In this document: positions 1 through 7,462 of the stretch, piece after piece
How positions within the stretch are numbered: the stretch's first letter is position 1
Layout of the letters: every line of letters begins with the position of its first letter
Assembly (NCBI RefSeq): GCF_014196255.1
Contig: NZ_JACIDH010000027.1
Location: 1 to 35,717 of the forward strand
Length of the DNA: 35,717 nt
From: Sphingomonas pseudosanguinis
GTDB taxonomy: Bacteria > Pseudomonadota > Alphaproteobacteria > Sphingomonadales > Sphingomonadaceae
Reading direction: 5' to 3'
The notes under the pieces: generated by a model
Seen by the model: the letters and a program-made list of their open reading frames with translations, nothing else
Databases searched by the model: none
What the model was told of the DNA's origin: nothing
Program-made: the position numbers and the translations under genes

Positions 1-177
1 GAAAACCCCCGGCCATCCCCCCCCGCTACCTGCAACGGGCCCCGCCCCCTCCTGCGTTTAGCCTCTCTGCCCGTTCTTGGGGGCGCCCCCCCCCCCCCCC
101 CCCCCCCCCGGCCGGGGGTGGGGTGGGGGGGGGCCCTCGCCACCGGCCTGGCGCTTCGGGAAGCGCCCCACCCCCGT
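1..177. other. Low-complexity left edge, probable poor-quality contig end
   Basis: No gene is supported here. The stretch holds a run of 24 consecutive C (86-109), followed by G-rich runs at 113-133. Homopolymers of this length are rare in real bacterial sequence and common where reads end in GC-rich repeats. Fragments recall the double-hairpin repeat found elsewhere in the window (for example the ccctcgccaccgg segment near 134-146, also present near 11754). My reading is a degraded or misassembled copy of that repeat. The short open frames across it are proline/glycine strings with no protein character. Confidence 0.6.
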
Positions 178-199
178 CCCCTCCCCTCAAGGGGAGGGG
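178..199. terminator. Perfect hairpin just after the amidohydrolase stop
   Basis: CCCCTCCCCT, a two-base loop (CA), then AGGGGAGGGG: a perfect 10-bp stem. It lies 13 bases beyond the stop codon of the minus-strand amidohydrolase gene, where a terminator would sit. No T-run follows on the minus strand, so an intrinsic terminator is not proved. The arm sequence is close to that of the palindromic repeats at 11680, 23578 and 26582, so it may simply be a half copy of that element. Confidence 0.45.
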
Positions 200-212
200 T
201 GATCTCGCTTCT

Positions 213-3200
213 TTAATCCAGATCGCCATAGCCATGGCCGGTGGTCAGCTTCGCACCCGTGTCCGCGCCGCTCGCGCTGCCATTCTCCCACCAATAAGGC
301 ATGCGCTTGCGCGATCCGGTCGCGACCTCGTTGAGCGTCGCGGCGTCGTAGAGCCGGCCGCCGAGCATCACCTGCGCCACCTTGTCGCTGTTGCGGATGT
401 CGGTGGTCGGGTCGGCGTTCAGCACCACCAGGTCGGCCAGCTTGCCCGGCTCCAGTGAGCCGACATCCTTCTGATAGCCCAGCGACGTCGCCGCCGCGAT
501 CGTACCGGCACGCAGCGCCTCGACCGGGGTCATGCCGCCGCGCACGAAGCTCCACAGCTCCCAATGCGCGCCCAGCCCCGATTGCTGGCCATGCGCGCCG
601 ATCGCCACCGGCACGCCGCGATCGGCCAGCTTCTTGGCCTCGCGCGCGGTGACGCCGTCGACATAATCCTCCTCGGGCGCGATCGACCGGCGGGCATTCT
701 GCGCGGCAAGGAGCGCCGGCGGCGCATGGCGGCTAAGCAGCGGATGGCGCCAGACATCGGTATGCGCCCGCCAATAGGGATCGCCCGCCAGGCCGCCATA
801 GGCGACGACCAGTGTCGGCGTGTAGCCGACCGTGGTCTGCGACCACAGGTTCAGCACGTCGTTGTAGAAATGCTCGAGCGGGACATTGTGCTCGACGGTC
901 GAATTGCCATCCTGCACCAGCGACATGTCGAGCGTGTAGAGCGAGCCGCCCTCGGGCACGACCTCCATCCCCTCGGCCTGCGCGGCGGCGACCACCATCT
1001 GGCGCTGTTCGCGGCGCGGCTGGTTGTAGTTCTTGACGCTGCGCGCCCCTTGCGCCTTCAGGCGGCGGACGATCGACAGCGCATCCTCATAGCTGTCGAT
1101 CTGCGCATAGACGTCGGGGCTCTTCGCGCCATAGATCACCTCGCCGGTCGAGAAGGTCCGGGGGCTGAGGATCAGGCCGGCCTGCTGCATCTCCGCCGCC
1201 GGGAAGATTTCGGCCGAGCGGGACGAGGGGTCATGGACGGTGGTGGTGCCCAGCGCCAGATTGGCCATGGCCGACCAGTTCTGCTGCGGCACCAGCTCGT
1301 CCTCGCCCTGCGATCCATGGGCATGCGCGTCGACGAAGCCGGGAACGATCGTCTTGCCGGCCACATCGACCAGCGTCGCGCCCGCCGGGATCGCGACCGA
1401 GGCGCGCGGCCCCACCGCGACGATACGGTCGCCGCGGATCAGCACCACCGCGTCATCGATAATCCCGCCTTCCTTGGCCGCCATGGTGACGACCCGTGCA
1501 CCGGTCAGCGCGACCGTCGCGGTCGGCTTGGCGGCGGCGACATCCATCGACAGCGAGACGCCGCTCGTGGGCGCCGCGAACTTCGCGGCAACCTCGCCAG
1601 CGGGCGCGGGGCGGAACAGCGCGGTGGTGTCGGCCGAATAGAGGGTCGGCCCGGTGCTCCAGTGGATGCGCTTGCCGCCCTCCGACCAGTTGATGAAGTC
1701 CGCACCATCCGCGCTGACCCGCGTGACCGGCAGCGCGCCGGACTTGGCATCGACCTCGACCGCCTGTTTGCCGGGCATCAGCGGCATGACGAAGGCTTCG
1801 TAATTCTGGCGGAACGCGACATAGTCGCCGCCGGGCGAGACCTGGAAGTCGTTGACCAGTTCGCCCCGCGCATGAACGCGGCGATTCTCGCCCGACAGAT
1901 CGGTGCTGATCAACTCGCGCTTGTCGCCTCCATTGGCGATCATGAACAGCCGGTCGTTGCCCGCGCCGAATTGCGGACCGGCGGCATCCTTGGCGATGCG
2001 GACGGGTGCGCCACCGCTGGCCGCGACCCGGTACACGCCGGTCCCGGCATGGCCGCGCGGCGCGGTCAGATTACCCCCCTCGCCCTGTTCGAACACGATC
2101 GTCTTGCCATCGGGCGAGAAGCGCGCGCGGGCATAGTGGCCCGGCACGCTCGTCACCGTCCTGGCAGCACCGCCGCCGGCCGCGACGGTGCGGATCTGGC
2201 CCAGCCCGGCATCGGTCCAGCCGGTGAAGACGATCGTCCGGCCATCGCGCGACCAGCTCGGCCACAGCTCGAACCCGTCATCGCCGCGCGTCAGCCGCTT
2301 CGGCGCACCGCCCGCCATCGGCTTGACCCACAGCTTGCCCAGCGTCTCGAACACCACCTGCCGGCCATCGGGCGACACGCTGGCCCAGCGTGTCGCCCTG
2401 GTCATGAAGCGATCGGGGGCGACATCGATTTGGGGATGGATCGCCTCGGCGACGATACGGGTGTCGTCGACCCGGAACGGGATCACCGCCGCCGTACCAT
2501 CGGCGACATTCACACGGCGCAGCTTGCCGCCCGACCACAGGACGATGCCCGTATCATCGGGCGTCCAGCTCATATTCGGATAGACGCCGGTCACCGCCCA
2601 GGTTTCCTGCACGTCGCGGTCGAGCGGGCCATAGACGATCCGCTCGACGCCGGTGGCCAGGTCCTTGACCCATAGCTTGCTGATATTGTTGTCGCGGCGG
2701 ACGAAGGCGATGCGCTTGCCGTCGCGCGACGGGGTCGGGCGCACCGATCCGCCAACCCCGCTGACCGCCGTCGTCACCTCGCCGGTGTCGATGTCATAGC
2801 GTTCGATGTCGAACAGGTCGGTCCGCGAGTTCTGCGCATATTCGAAGATCGGTCCCGACGACACGTTGCGGGTGTAGAAGATGCTTTTGCCATCGGGCGC
2901 ATAGATCGGCTCGCCCAGTTCCTTCTGTAAAACCTCGCTGGCGCGCTTGACGAGCTGTACCCCGCCGCCGCCCGAGACGTGATAGAGCCACACCTCGCCG
3001 GTGCCGAGCGAACGGCCGGTGGTGAAATGCTTCTTGGCCGCGATGAAGCGGCCGTCCGGACTCCATGTCGGCTGGTTGAGCAGGCGGAAATCCTCCTTCG
3101 TCACCTGCCGCTTGTCGCTGCCATCGACGTTCATGACCCAGATATTGTCGCCGCCGCCCCGGTCGGAGGTGAAGGCGATGCGCCGGCCATCGGGCGAGAA

Positions 3201-3611
3201 ACGCGGTTGATGCTCGAAGGCCAGCCCCTCGGCGATCCGCGTCGGCGTGCCGCCGGCGATCGGCATGGTGTAGATGTCGCCCAGCAGGTCGAAGGCGATC
3301 GTCCGACCGTCGGGCGCGACATCGACGTTCATCCAGCTGCCCTCGTCGACCGCCATCCGCACCTGTTTCGTGCGCAGGCCGCGCGGCGCGTTGACGTCCC
3401 ATTTGGCGGGCTTGTCGGCCTTGGCCGTCGCATCGCCCTTGGCCGGCACGGGCGGCGGCAGCGCGGTCGCGGGGGCCGGCGTGGGGGCGGTCGCCTCATT
3501 CTCCGGGGCCTGGGTCTGTTCGACGGGCTTGTCGGTCGGTGGGGTCACTTGCGCCGCGAGCGGTGCGGCGAGCAGGCACAGGGCGATGGCGGTCATGGCG
3601 CGGTGGTTCAC
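213..3611 (-). CDS. Exported TolB-like PD40 propeller / amidohydrolase fusion
   Basis: A 1132-residue exported protein. Residues 1-20 form a signal peptide ending in LAA-Q. After a Pro/Ala-rich linker, roughly residues 80-640 carry repeated PD40 (WD40-like) motifs of the form FSPDGRRIAF or WSPDGRFIA, a beta-propeller like TolB. Residues about 690-1110 are an amidohydrolase domain of the imidazolonepropionase-like group: DAHAHG (HxH metal ligands near 762), SVKNYN (possible carbamylated lysine near 860), TVEHN (near 907), and the C-terminal GKLADLVVL signature. Where many relatives have the metal-binding GTD, this protein has GAHGQ (near 1007), which I recall as usual for propeller-fused members. 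The family is thought to hydrolyse peptide-like or cyclic amide substrates in the periplasm; the substrate here is unknown. The first ATG is used because it begins the signal peptide. Transcribed divergently from the esterase gene across a 122-base gap. Confidence 0.9.
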   Translation of the reverse strand: MNHRAMTAIALCLLAAPLAAQVTPPTDKPVEQTQAPENEATAPTPAPATALPPPVPAKGDATAKADKPAKWDVNAPRGLRTKQVRMAVDEGSWMNVDVAPDGRTIAFDLLGDIYTMPIAGGTPTRIAEGLAFEHQPRFSPDGRRIAFTSDRGGGDNIWVMNVDGSDKRQVTKEDFRLLNQPTWSPDGRFIAAKKHFTTGRSLGTGEVWLYHVSGGGGVQLVKRASEVLQKELGEPIYAPDGKSIFYTRNVSSGPIFEYAQNSRTDLFDIERYDIDTGEVTTAVSGVGGSVRPTPSRDGKRIAFVRRDNNISKLWVKDLATGVERIVYGPLDRDVQETWAVTGVYPNMSWTPDDTGIVLWSGGKLRRVNVADGTAAVIPFRVDDTRIVAEAIHPQIDVAPDRFMTRATRWASVSPDGRQVVFETLGKLWVKPMAGGAPKRLTRGDDGFELWPSWSRDGRTIVFTGWTDAGLGQIRTVAAGGGAARTVTSVPGHYARARFSPDGKTIVFEQGEGGNLTAPRGHAGTGVYRVAASGGAPVRIAKDAAGPQFGAGNDRLFMIANGGDKRELISTDLSGENRRVHARGELVNDFQVSPGGDYVAFRQNYEAFVMPLMPGKQAVEVDAKSGALPVTRVSADGADFINWSEGGKRIHWSTGPTLYSADTTALFRPAPAGEVAAKFAAPTSGVSLSMDVAAAKPTATVALTGARVVTMAAKEGGIIDDAVVLIRGDRIVAVGPRASVAIPAGATLVDVAGKTIVPGFVDAHAHGSQGEDELVPQQNWSAMANLALGTTTVHDPSSRSAEIFPAAEMQQAGLILSPRTFSTGEVIYGAKSPDVYAQIDSYEDALSIVRRLKAQGARSVKNYNQPRREQRQMVVAAAQAEGMEVVPEGGSLYTLDMSLVQDGNSTVEHNVPLEHFYNDVLNLWSQTTVGYTPTLVVAYGGLAGDPYWRAHTDVWRHPLLSRHAPPALLAAQNARRSIAPEEDYVDGVTAREAKKLADRGVPVAIGAHGQQSGLGAHWELWSFVRGGMTPVEALRAGTIAAATSLGYQKDVGSLEPGKLADLVVLNADPTTDIRNSDKVAQVMLGGRLYDAATLNEVATGSRKRMPYWWENGSASGADTGAKLTTGHGYGDLD

Positions 3612-3733
3612 GAAGCGGATTTTCCCCTAATTTATGGGGCATCCTAACCGCTTCGCGGCGTGCGTCACGCGCGAAAAATGTCATCTTTGTCATCACCCTG
3701 GCGGGCGGCCCCGGCAATGCCCATCATGGGCGG

Positions 3734-4609
3734 ATGACGATATCCTCCCGCACGCCGCGATCCCGGCGCGTCGCCCTGTCGCTGGCGCTCGGCCTGATGG
3801 TGGCCGCCTGCTCGCCGCTCAAGACCTTCGACGCGCTGGTGCCCAAGGACAGCGAGGGCCAGCGCGTGGCGAGCGGCGTGGCCTATGGCGGGGATACGCG
3901 CCAGACGCTCGACATCTACGCCCCGCGCCAAGCGGTGGCGGGGCCAAAGCCGGTGGTCGTCTTCTTCTACGGCGGCAGCTGGAACAGCGGGACGCGCGCC
4001 GGCTATGCCTTTGTCGGTCGCGCGCTCGCGGCGCAGGGCTTCGTCACCGTCATCCCCGATTACCGTCTGGTCCCCGGCGTCCGCTATCCCGCCTTCGTCG
4101 AGGACGGCGCGGCGGCGGTACGCTGGACGAAGGGGCATATCGGCCAGTTCGGCGGCGATCCCGGCCGCATCGTCCTGATCGGCCATTCGGCGGGGGCCTA
4201 TATCGCCGCGATGCTGGCGGTCGACGATCGCTGGCTGGGGGCGGACCGGTCGGCGGTGCGGGGGTTGGTCGGGCTGGCAGGGCCTTACGACTTCGCGCCC
4301 TTCGACGTCGATGTCAGCCGCGCGGCGTTCGGTGCCTGGCCGCGCCCCGAGGAGACGCAGCCCGTCCATTGGGCGGGCACCGGCGATCCGCCCGCGCTGC
4401 TGCTGGTAGGGGGCGACGACAAGACGGTCCTGCCGCGCAACAGCGAGGCGCTCGCCGCGAAACTCCGGGCGGATGGCGTGCCGGTAACGCTACGCTCCTA
4501 CCCCAAGCTGGGGCATGTCGGCCTGATCCTGGCGGTGTCGCGCCCCTTCCGGGGCCGCGCGCCGGTCGTCACCGATGTTGCAAACTTCGTCCGGCAGGTC
4601 AGCCGCTGA
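3734..4609 (+). CDS. Lipoprotein alpha/beta-hydrolase (carboxylesterase-like)
   Basis: A 291-residue hydrolase of the alpha/beta fold, close to the BD-FAE / acetyl-esterase type. The start at 3734 gives a short basic N-terminus, a hydrophobic stretch and a lipobox (VAAC, Cys near residue 24), so the protein is probably a periplasmic lipoprotein; the longer upstream frame would bury this signal. YGGSW corresponds to the HGG(G)W oxyanion-hole motif with His replaced by Tyr. The nucleophile elbow is GHSAG with Ser152, the acid is probably Asp228 or Asp229 in GGDDKTVLP, and the base is His261 in KLGHVGL, each in the expected order. Substrate unknown; members act on short-chain or sugar-linked esters. 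It stands alone: its left neighbour is divergent and its right neighbour converges with a 6-base gap. Confidence 0.88.
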   Translation: MTISSRTPRSRRVALSLALGLMVAACSPLKTFDALVPKDSEGQRVASGVAYGGDTRQTLDIYAPRQAVAGPKPVVVFFYGGSWNSGTRAGYAFVGRALAAQGFVTVIPDYRLVPGVRYPAFVEDGAAAVRWTKGHIGQFGGDPGRIVLIGHSAGAYIAAMLAVDDRWLGADRSAVRGLVGLAGPYDFAPFDVDVSRAAFGAWPRPEETQPVHWAGTGDPPALLLVGGDDKTVLPRNSEALAAKLRADGVPVTLRSYPKLGHVGLILAVSRPFRGRAPVVTDVANFVRQVSR

Positions 4610-4615
4610 CGATCC

Positions 4616-5113
4616 TCACCAGCCCATGCTGCCGGGCGCGCCTTTGAACGGCCCGGCGAGGTCCGACGTGATCCAGCCGCCGTAGAAGCCGCCCGGCTGG
4701 GGCCTTACCACCTCGCCGTCGACCGTGCACAGGTCGAAGGGGGCGGCATAAAAGGCCAGGTGATCGCGCAGACAGGCGAAGGCGGGGGTCGGGCGCGGAT
4801 AGCTCCATGCGACGTCGCGCAGCATCTGCCCATCCACCTCGACATGCCAATAGACCGCCTCGCCCTTCCACTCGCAAAAGGAGCGCCGGTCGGAGCGGTG
4901 GAGCAGCCGCTGGGTCACATCGTTGGGTGGGATGTACCAGCTGGGCGGATGGCTGGTCTCCAGCGTGCGGACCGGCGCGCGGCTCTCCGCGATCAGGACG
5001 CCGTGATGCACGATGCGGACATGCCGATCGCTCGGCTCGGCGATGGCGGGGCGCGGATAGTCCCAGACGCTTTCCTGTCCGGGGCCGATCGGATCTGGCC
5101 TGGGCCGCATCAC
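4616..5113 (-). CDS. DUF427 family protein
   Basis: A 165-residue soluble protein with the DUF427 fold: HVRIVHHGVLIAESR, then SWYIPPNDV, SFCEWKGEAVYWHV and the WSYPRP stretch that marks the family. The biochemical role of DUF427 is not established. Translation may begin at GTG (5113-5111) or at the next codon, ATG (5110-5108); a good AGGAG lies 5 and 8 bases before them. The GTG shares four bases (GTGA) with the stop of the FAD monooxygenase gene just upstream, so the two are translationally coupled and presumably cotranscribed. This suggests the protein serves the same process as the monooxygenase, but nothing in the sequence names that process. Confidence 0.88.
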   Translation of the reverse strand: MMRPRPDPIGPGQESVWDYPRPAIAEPSDRHVRIVHHGVLIAESRAPVRTLETSHPPSWYIPPNDVTQRLLHRSDRRSFCEWKGEAVYWHVEVDGQMLRDVAWSYPRPTPAFACLRDHLAFYAAPFDLCTVDGEVVRPQPGGFYGGWITSDLAGPFKGAPGSMGW

Positions 5114-6318
5114 CCATTCTCCTGAATTTGCCCCGCATAGGGCGAGAGATCGGGTTCCTTCGCATCCCCGCCGCTAAATATCCTGCCCGCCGTCGCGGTG
5201 ATGGCCGGCCGGCTCGCCAGCGCCAGAACCGCATGGAGCAGCCTGATACCGGCACGGCTATGCGGATTGGCCAGCCGGGGCACGAAGCCCGGTATTCCTT
5301 GCGCCTTGTCGACCATCGGCCGCATCGCCCGCTCATAGGCCGCCAGCGCCGTCGCCTGATCGGCCGACCGCGACAACTCGCCCGCCAGCACCCGCGCGCC
5401 AGTGACCGCCAGCGTCGCCCCGATGCCGCCCAGCGGCGTCACGCACCACGCCGCATCGCCGCACAGCGCCACGCGGCCGTTCGACCAGCGCGGCATCCGC
5501 ACCTGACGCAGCACGTCGAAATAGAAGTCGGAGGTCTCGGCCATGCCCGCCAGCACGCGCGACGCCTGCCACCCGGCATCGACGAAGGTCTCGCGCAGCC
5601 ATGCCTTTTGCCGGTCGCGGCCCCAATCCTGTTCGCCCTCGGGCGGCTTCTGCACGCCCAGCATCACGCGGGTCGTGCCGTGGCGGTCGGGTCGCAATGA
5701 GATGCTGCGCCCGCCCGGCGCGTGATACCAGCGCCACAGCCGATCATCGTCCGCGACACGCGGGATGGTGAAATAGGCCATGGTCATGTTCATCCAGCGC
5801 GGTCGGTTCTCACCCGGAAAGATCAGCTCGCGGGTGGCCGCCCCGACCCCCTCGGCGATCAGCACCAGGTCGAACCGCTCGGATGCGCCGCTCGCGAAGG
5901 ACACCACGGCCCCCTCGCCATTCTGGTCGATCGCGATGACGTGATCGCCATAGCGATAGGTCGCATGGCCCTTCGCCGCGTCATGGAGCAGCCGGGCGAG
6001 ATCGCCGCGCAAAATTTCCATCTCGGCGGTCGGACCGTCCTTGCCCAACTCGGCGGTCAGGAACTGCGCCGCGATTCGGCCCCGCGCATCGACCCAGGCG
6101 GTCCCCTCCTCGCCTGTCCCGGCCGCCAGCGCGGCTTCCTCCAGCCCCATTTCGCGCAGCACCTGTCGCCCGACGCCGCGCACATCGACATTCTGGCCGC
6201 CATCGCGAAAGGCCGGCGCGCGTTCGACCACGGTCACGTCCCAGCCGGCACGGCCCAGCCACCAGGCCAGCGTATTGCCGGCGATGCTCGCCCCGGTGAT
6301 CAGAACCTTGCCCGCCAT
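5110..6318 (-). CDS. FAD-dependent aromatic-ring-type monooxygenase
   Basis: A 402-residue flavoprotein of the class A (p-hydroxybenzoate hydroxylase / UbiH / TetX-like) monooxygenase family. The N-terminal GASIAG is the dinucleotide-binding GxGxxG, followed by ERAP ending the first beta-alpha-beta unit. The DG fingerprint, usually DG in GADG, is LIAEGVGAATR, with Glu replacing the conserved Asp. The GD motif is GRVALCGDAAWCVTPLGG, which binds the FAD ribityl/pyrophosphate. Family members use NAD(P)H and oxygen to hydroxylate small aromatic or polyketide-like substrates; the substrate here cannot be read. AAGGAG precedes the ATG by 8 bases. The gene lies 59 bases after the LysR-type regulator on the same strand and overlaps the DUF427 gene, so a three-gene transcript under that regulator is likely. 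Confidence 0.9.
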   Translation of the reverse strand: MAGKVLITGASIAGNTLAWWLGRAGWDVTVVERAPAFRDGGQNVDVRGVGRQVLREMGLEEAALAAGTGEEGTAWVDARGRIAAQFLTAELGKDGPTAEMEILRGDLARLLHDAAKGHATYRYGDHVIAIDQNGEGAVVSFASGASERFDLVLIAEGVGAATRELIFPGENRPRWMNMTMAYFTIPRVADDDRLWRWYHAPGGRSISLRPDRHGTTRVMLGVQKPPEGEQDWGRDRQKAWLRETFVDAGWQASRVLAGMAETSDFYFDVLRQVRMPRWSNGRVALCGDAAWCVTPLGGIGATLAVTGARVLAGELSRSADQATALAAYERAMRPMVDKAQGIPGFVPRLANPHSRAGIRLLHAVLALASRPAITATAGRIFSGGDAKEPDLSPYAGQIQENG

Positions 6319-6377
6319 CCGCGCGTCTCCTTCGCCCGCGACAACGCCGCAAGGCTCGAAACGGCGCAGCGCCGGTA

Positions 6378-7280
6378 CTATTCCGCCAGCAAGCGCTCGG
6401 CGCAGCTCTGAACATGGCCGGCGATCAGCTTGAACGCCGCGCTCATCGGCGATTGTCGGCGCCAGGCAATGGCGATCGACCGGTGCACCCGCCAGCCCTC
6501 GACCGGCAATATCTTCAGCCCCGCCATACCGCCGGCGGAGCGCAGATACAGGCTGGGCAGCAGCGCCAGGCCCAGCCCGCTCGCCACCATCTGGTGCAGG
6601 CTCTCCAGGCTGGTGCCATAGTAATCGGGTGCGATCGTCATGCCGTGCCGCTCGGCGATCTCGGCCGCCTGCCGCGCCAGATGGTGGCGCGGGTCCAGCG
6701 TCAGCAGCGGACTGCCGGTCAGCGCATCGCGCGTCATCGCCTCGCCCGCATCGATCGGATGATCCAGCGCGGCGACCAGATGCAGCGGCTCGCGAAACAG
6801 CGGTTCAATGGCCAGATCGTCCCCCGCCATGGGCAGCGGCCCGAGCATCACATCGATATTGCCGCGCGACAGTTCGAGCAGCTGTTCGTCAGGTATCCCC
6901 TCCCGCACATGCAGGCGCAGTTGCGGCGCCATGCGGTGCAGCTCGGCGATGATCGGCGACAATAGATAAGGCCCCAGCGTCGGCGTCGTGCCCAGCTTCA
7001 ACGTGCCGGTCAGCCGGTCCGACGCACCCGCCGCCAGCGCGACGATGTCGCTGGCATCGCTCAGCATGCGCCGCGCGGTCACCACGATGCTGCGCCCGAC
7101 CGGTGTCAGCATCGCGCCGGTCGCGCTACGCTCAAGCAAGGTCGTGCCCAGCCGCTGTTCCAGGGTGCGGATCTGCTGGCTGAGGGTCGGTTGCGACACG
7201 TTGGCGACGCGGGCGGCCAGCGCGAACGATCCCGTATCCGCGATCGTGACCAGATATTCGAGCTGACGCAGCGTGGGCAT
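6378..7280 (-). CDS. OxyR-like LysR regulator without redox cysteines
   Basis: A 300-residue LysR-type regulator. Residues 1-60 form the winged helix-turn-helix (RQLEYLVTIADTGSFALAA, SQPTLSQQIRTLE). The effector domain follows OxyR closely: PTLGPYLL (PTVGPYLL in E. coli OxyR) and TSLESLHQMVASGLGLALLP (TSLETLRNMVAAGSGITLLP). At the peroxide-sensing loop, however, the E. coli HCLRDQAMGFC becomes HHLARQAAEIA, so Cys199 is His and Cys208 is Ala; the only cysteine left is near the C-terminus (HVQSC). It therefore cannot form the classical disulfide and probably senses something else or acts constitutively. It lies upstream of the monooxygenase and DUF427 genes on the same strand and diverges from the ABC operon. 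An OxyR-type ATAG-N7-CTAT half site lies 8 bases before its start. Confidence 0.9.
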   Translation of the reverse strand: MPTLRQLEYLVTIADTGSFALAARVANVSQPTLSQQIRTLEQRLGTTLLERSATGAMLTPVGRSIVVTARRMLSDASDIVALAAGASDRLTGTLKLGTTPTLGPYLLSPIIAELHRMAPQLRLHVREGIPDEQLLELSRGNIDVMLGPLPMAGDDLAIEPLFREPLHLVAALDHPIDAGEAMTRDALTGSPLLTLDPRHHLARQAAEIAERHGMTIAPDYYGTSLESLHQMVASGLGLALLPSLYLRSAGGMAGLKILPVEGWRVHRSIAIAWRRQSPMSAAFKLIAGHVQSCAERLLAE

Positions 7281-7285
7281 GTCCC

Positions 7286-7303
7286 ATTATAGCCAATCTC
7301 TAT
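7286..7303 (-). promoter_or_regulatory. Predicted -10 box and OxyR-type half operator of the LysR gene
   Basis: On the plus strand 7289-7303 reads ATAG, seven bases, CTAT, exactly the spacing of one dimer half of the E. coli OxyR consensus. The overlapping minus-strand hexamer at 7291-7286 is TATAAT, a perfect -10 sequence, only five bases before the ATG, so the transcript would be nearly leaderless. No convincing -35 is visible. The placement of an operator on the -10 box suggests negative autoregulation, which is typical of LysR regulators. The second ATAG-N7-CTAT half expected for a full OxyR site is absent in register. Confidence 0.5.
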
Positions 7304-7399
7304 AGCCCCGGCATCCCAATTCCGATTGGCCAAGCCGATGATATGTCGTTACCTTGGCATCACATGGATCAAGCCGCGACGAACCTTTTTTAAACGTCC

Positions 7400-7421
7400 A
7401 GCAAAGATTCAGCAAAGATTC
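7400..7421 (+). promoter_or_regulatory. Tandem 11-bp direct repeat before the ABC operon
   Basis: AGCAAAGATTC occurs twice, head to tail and without a gap, 42 bases before the TTG start of the ABC gene. Eleven-base tandem repeats place two identical sites on the same face of the helix, the arrangement used by OmpR/PhoB-type response regulators. I do not recognise the half-site sequence. A regulatory role is inferred from position and period only. Confidence 0.4.
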
Positions 7422-7462
7422 GCCGCTAACGGCTCGCGCGAGATGCGAAAAGGGGGACTGTT

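Noticed and set aside
564..2675. 703-residue plus-strand open frame
   Set aside because: It lies antisense to the PD40/amidohydrolase gene. Its product is an Arg/His/Asp-rich string without any domain, as expected from GC-rich shadow frames.
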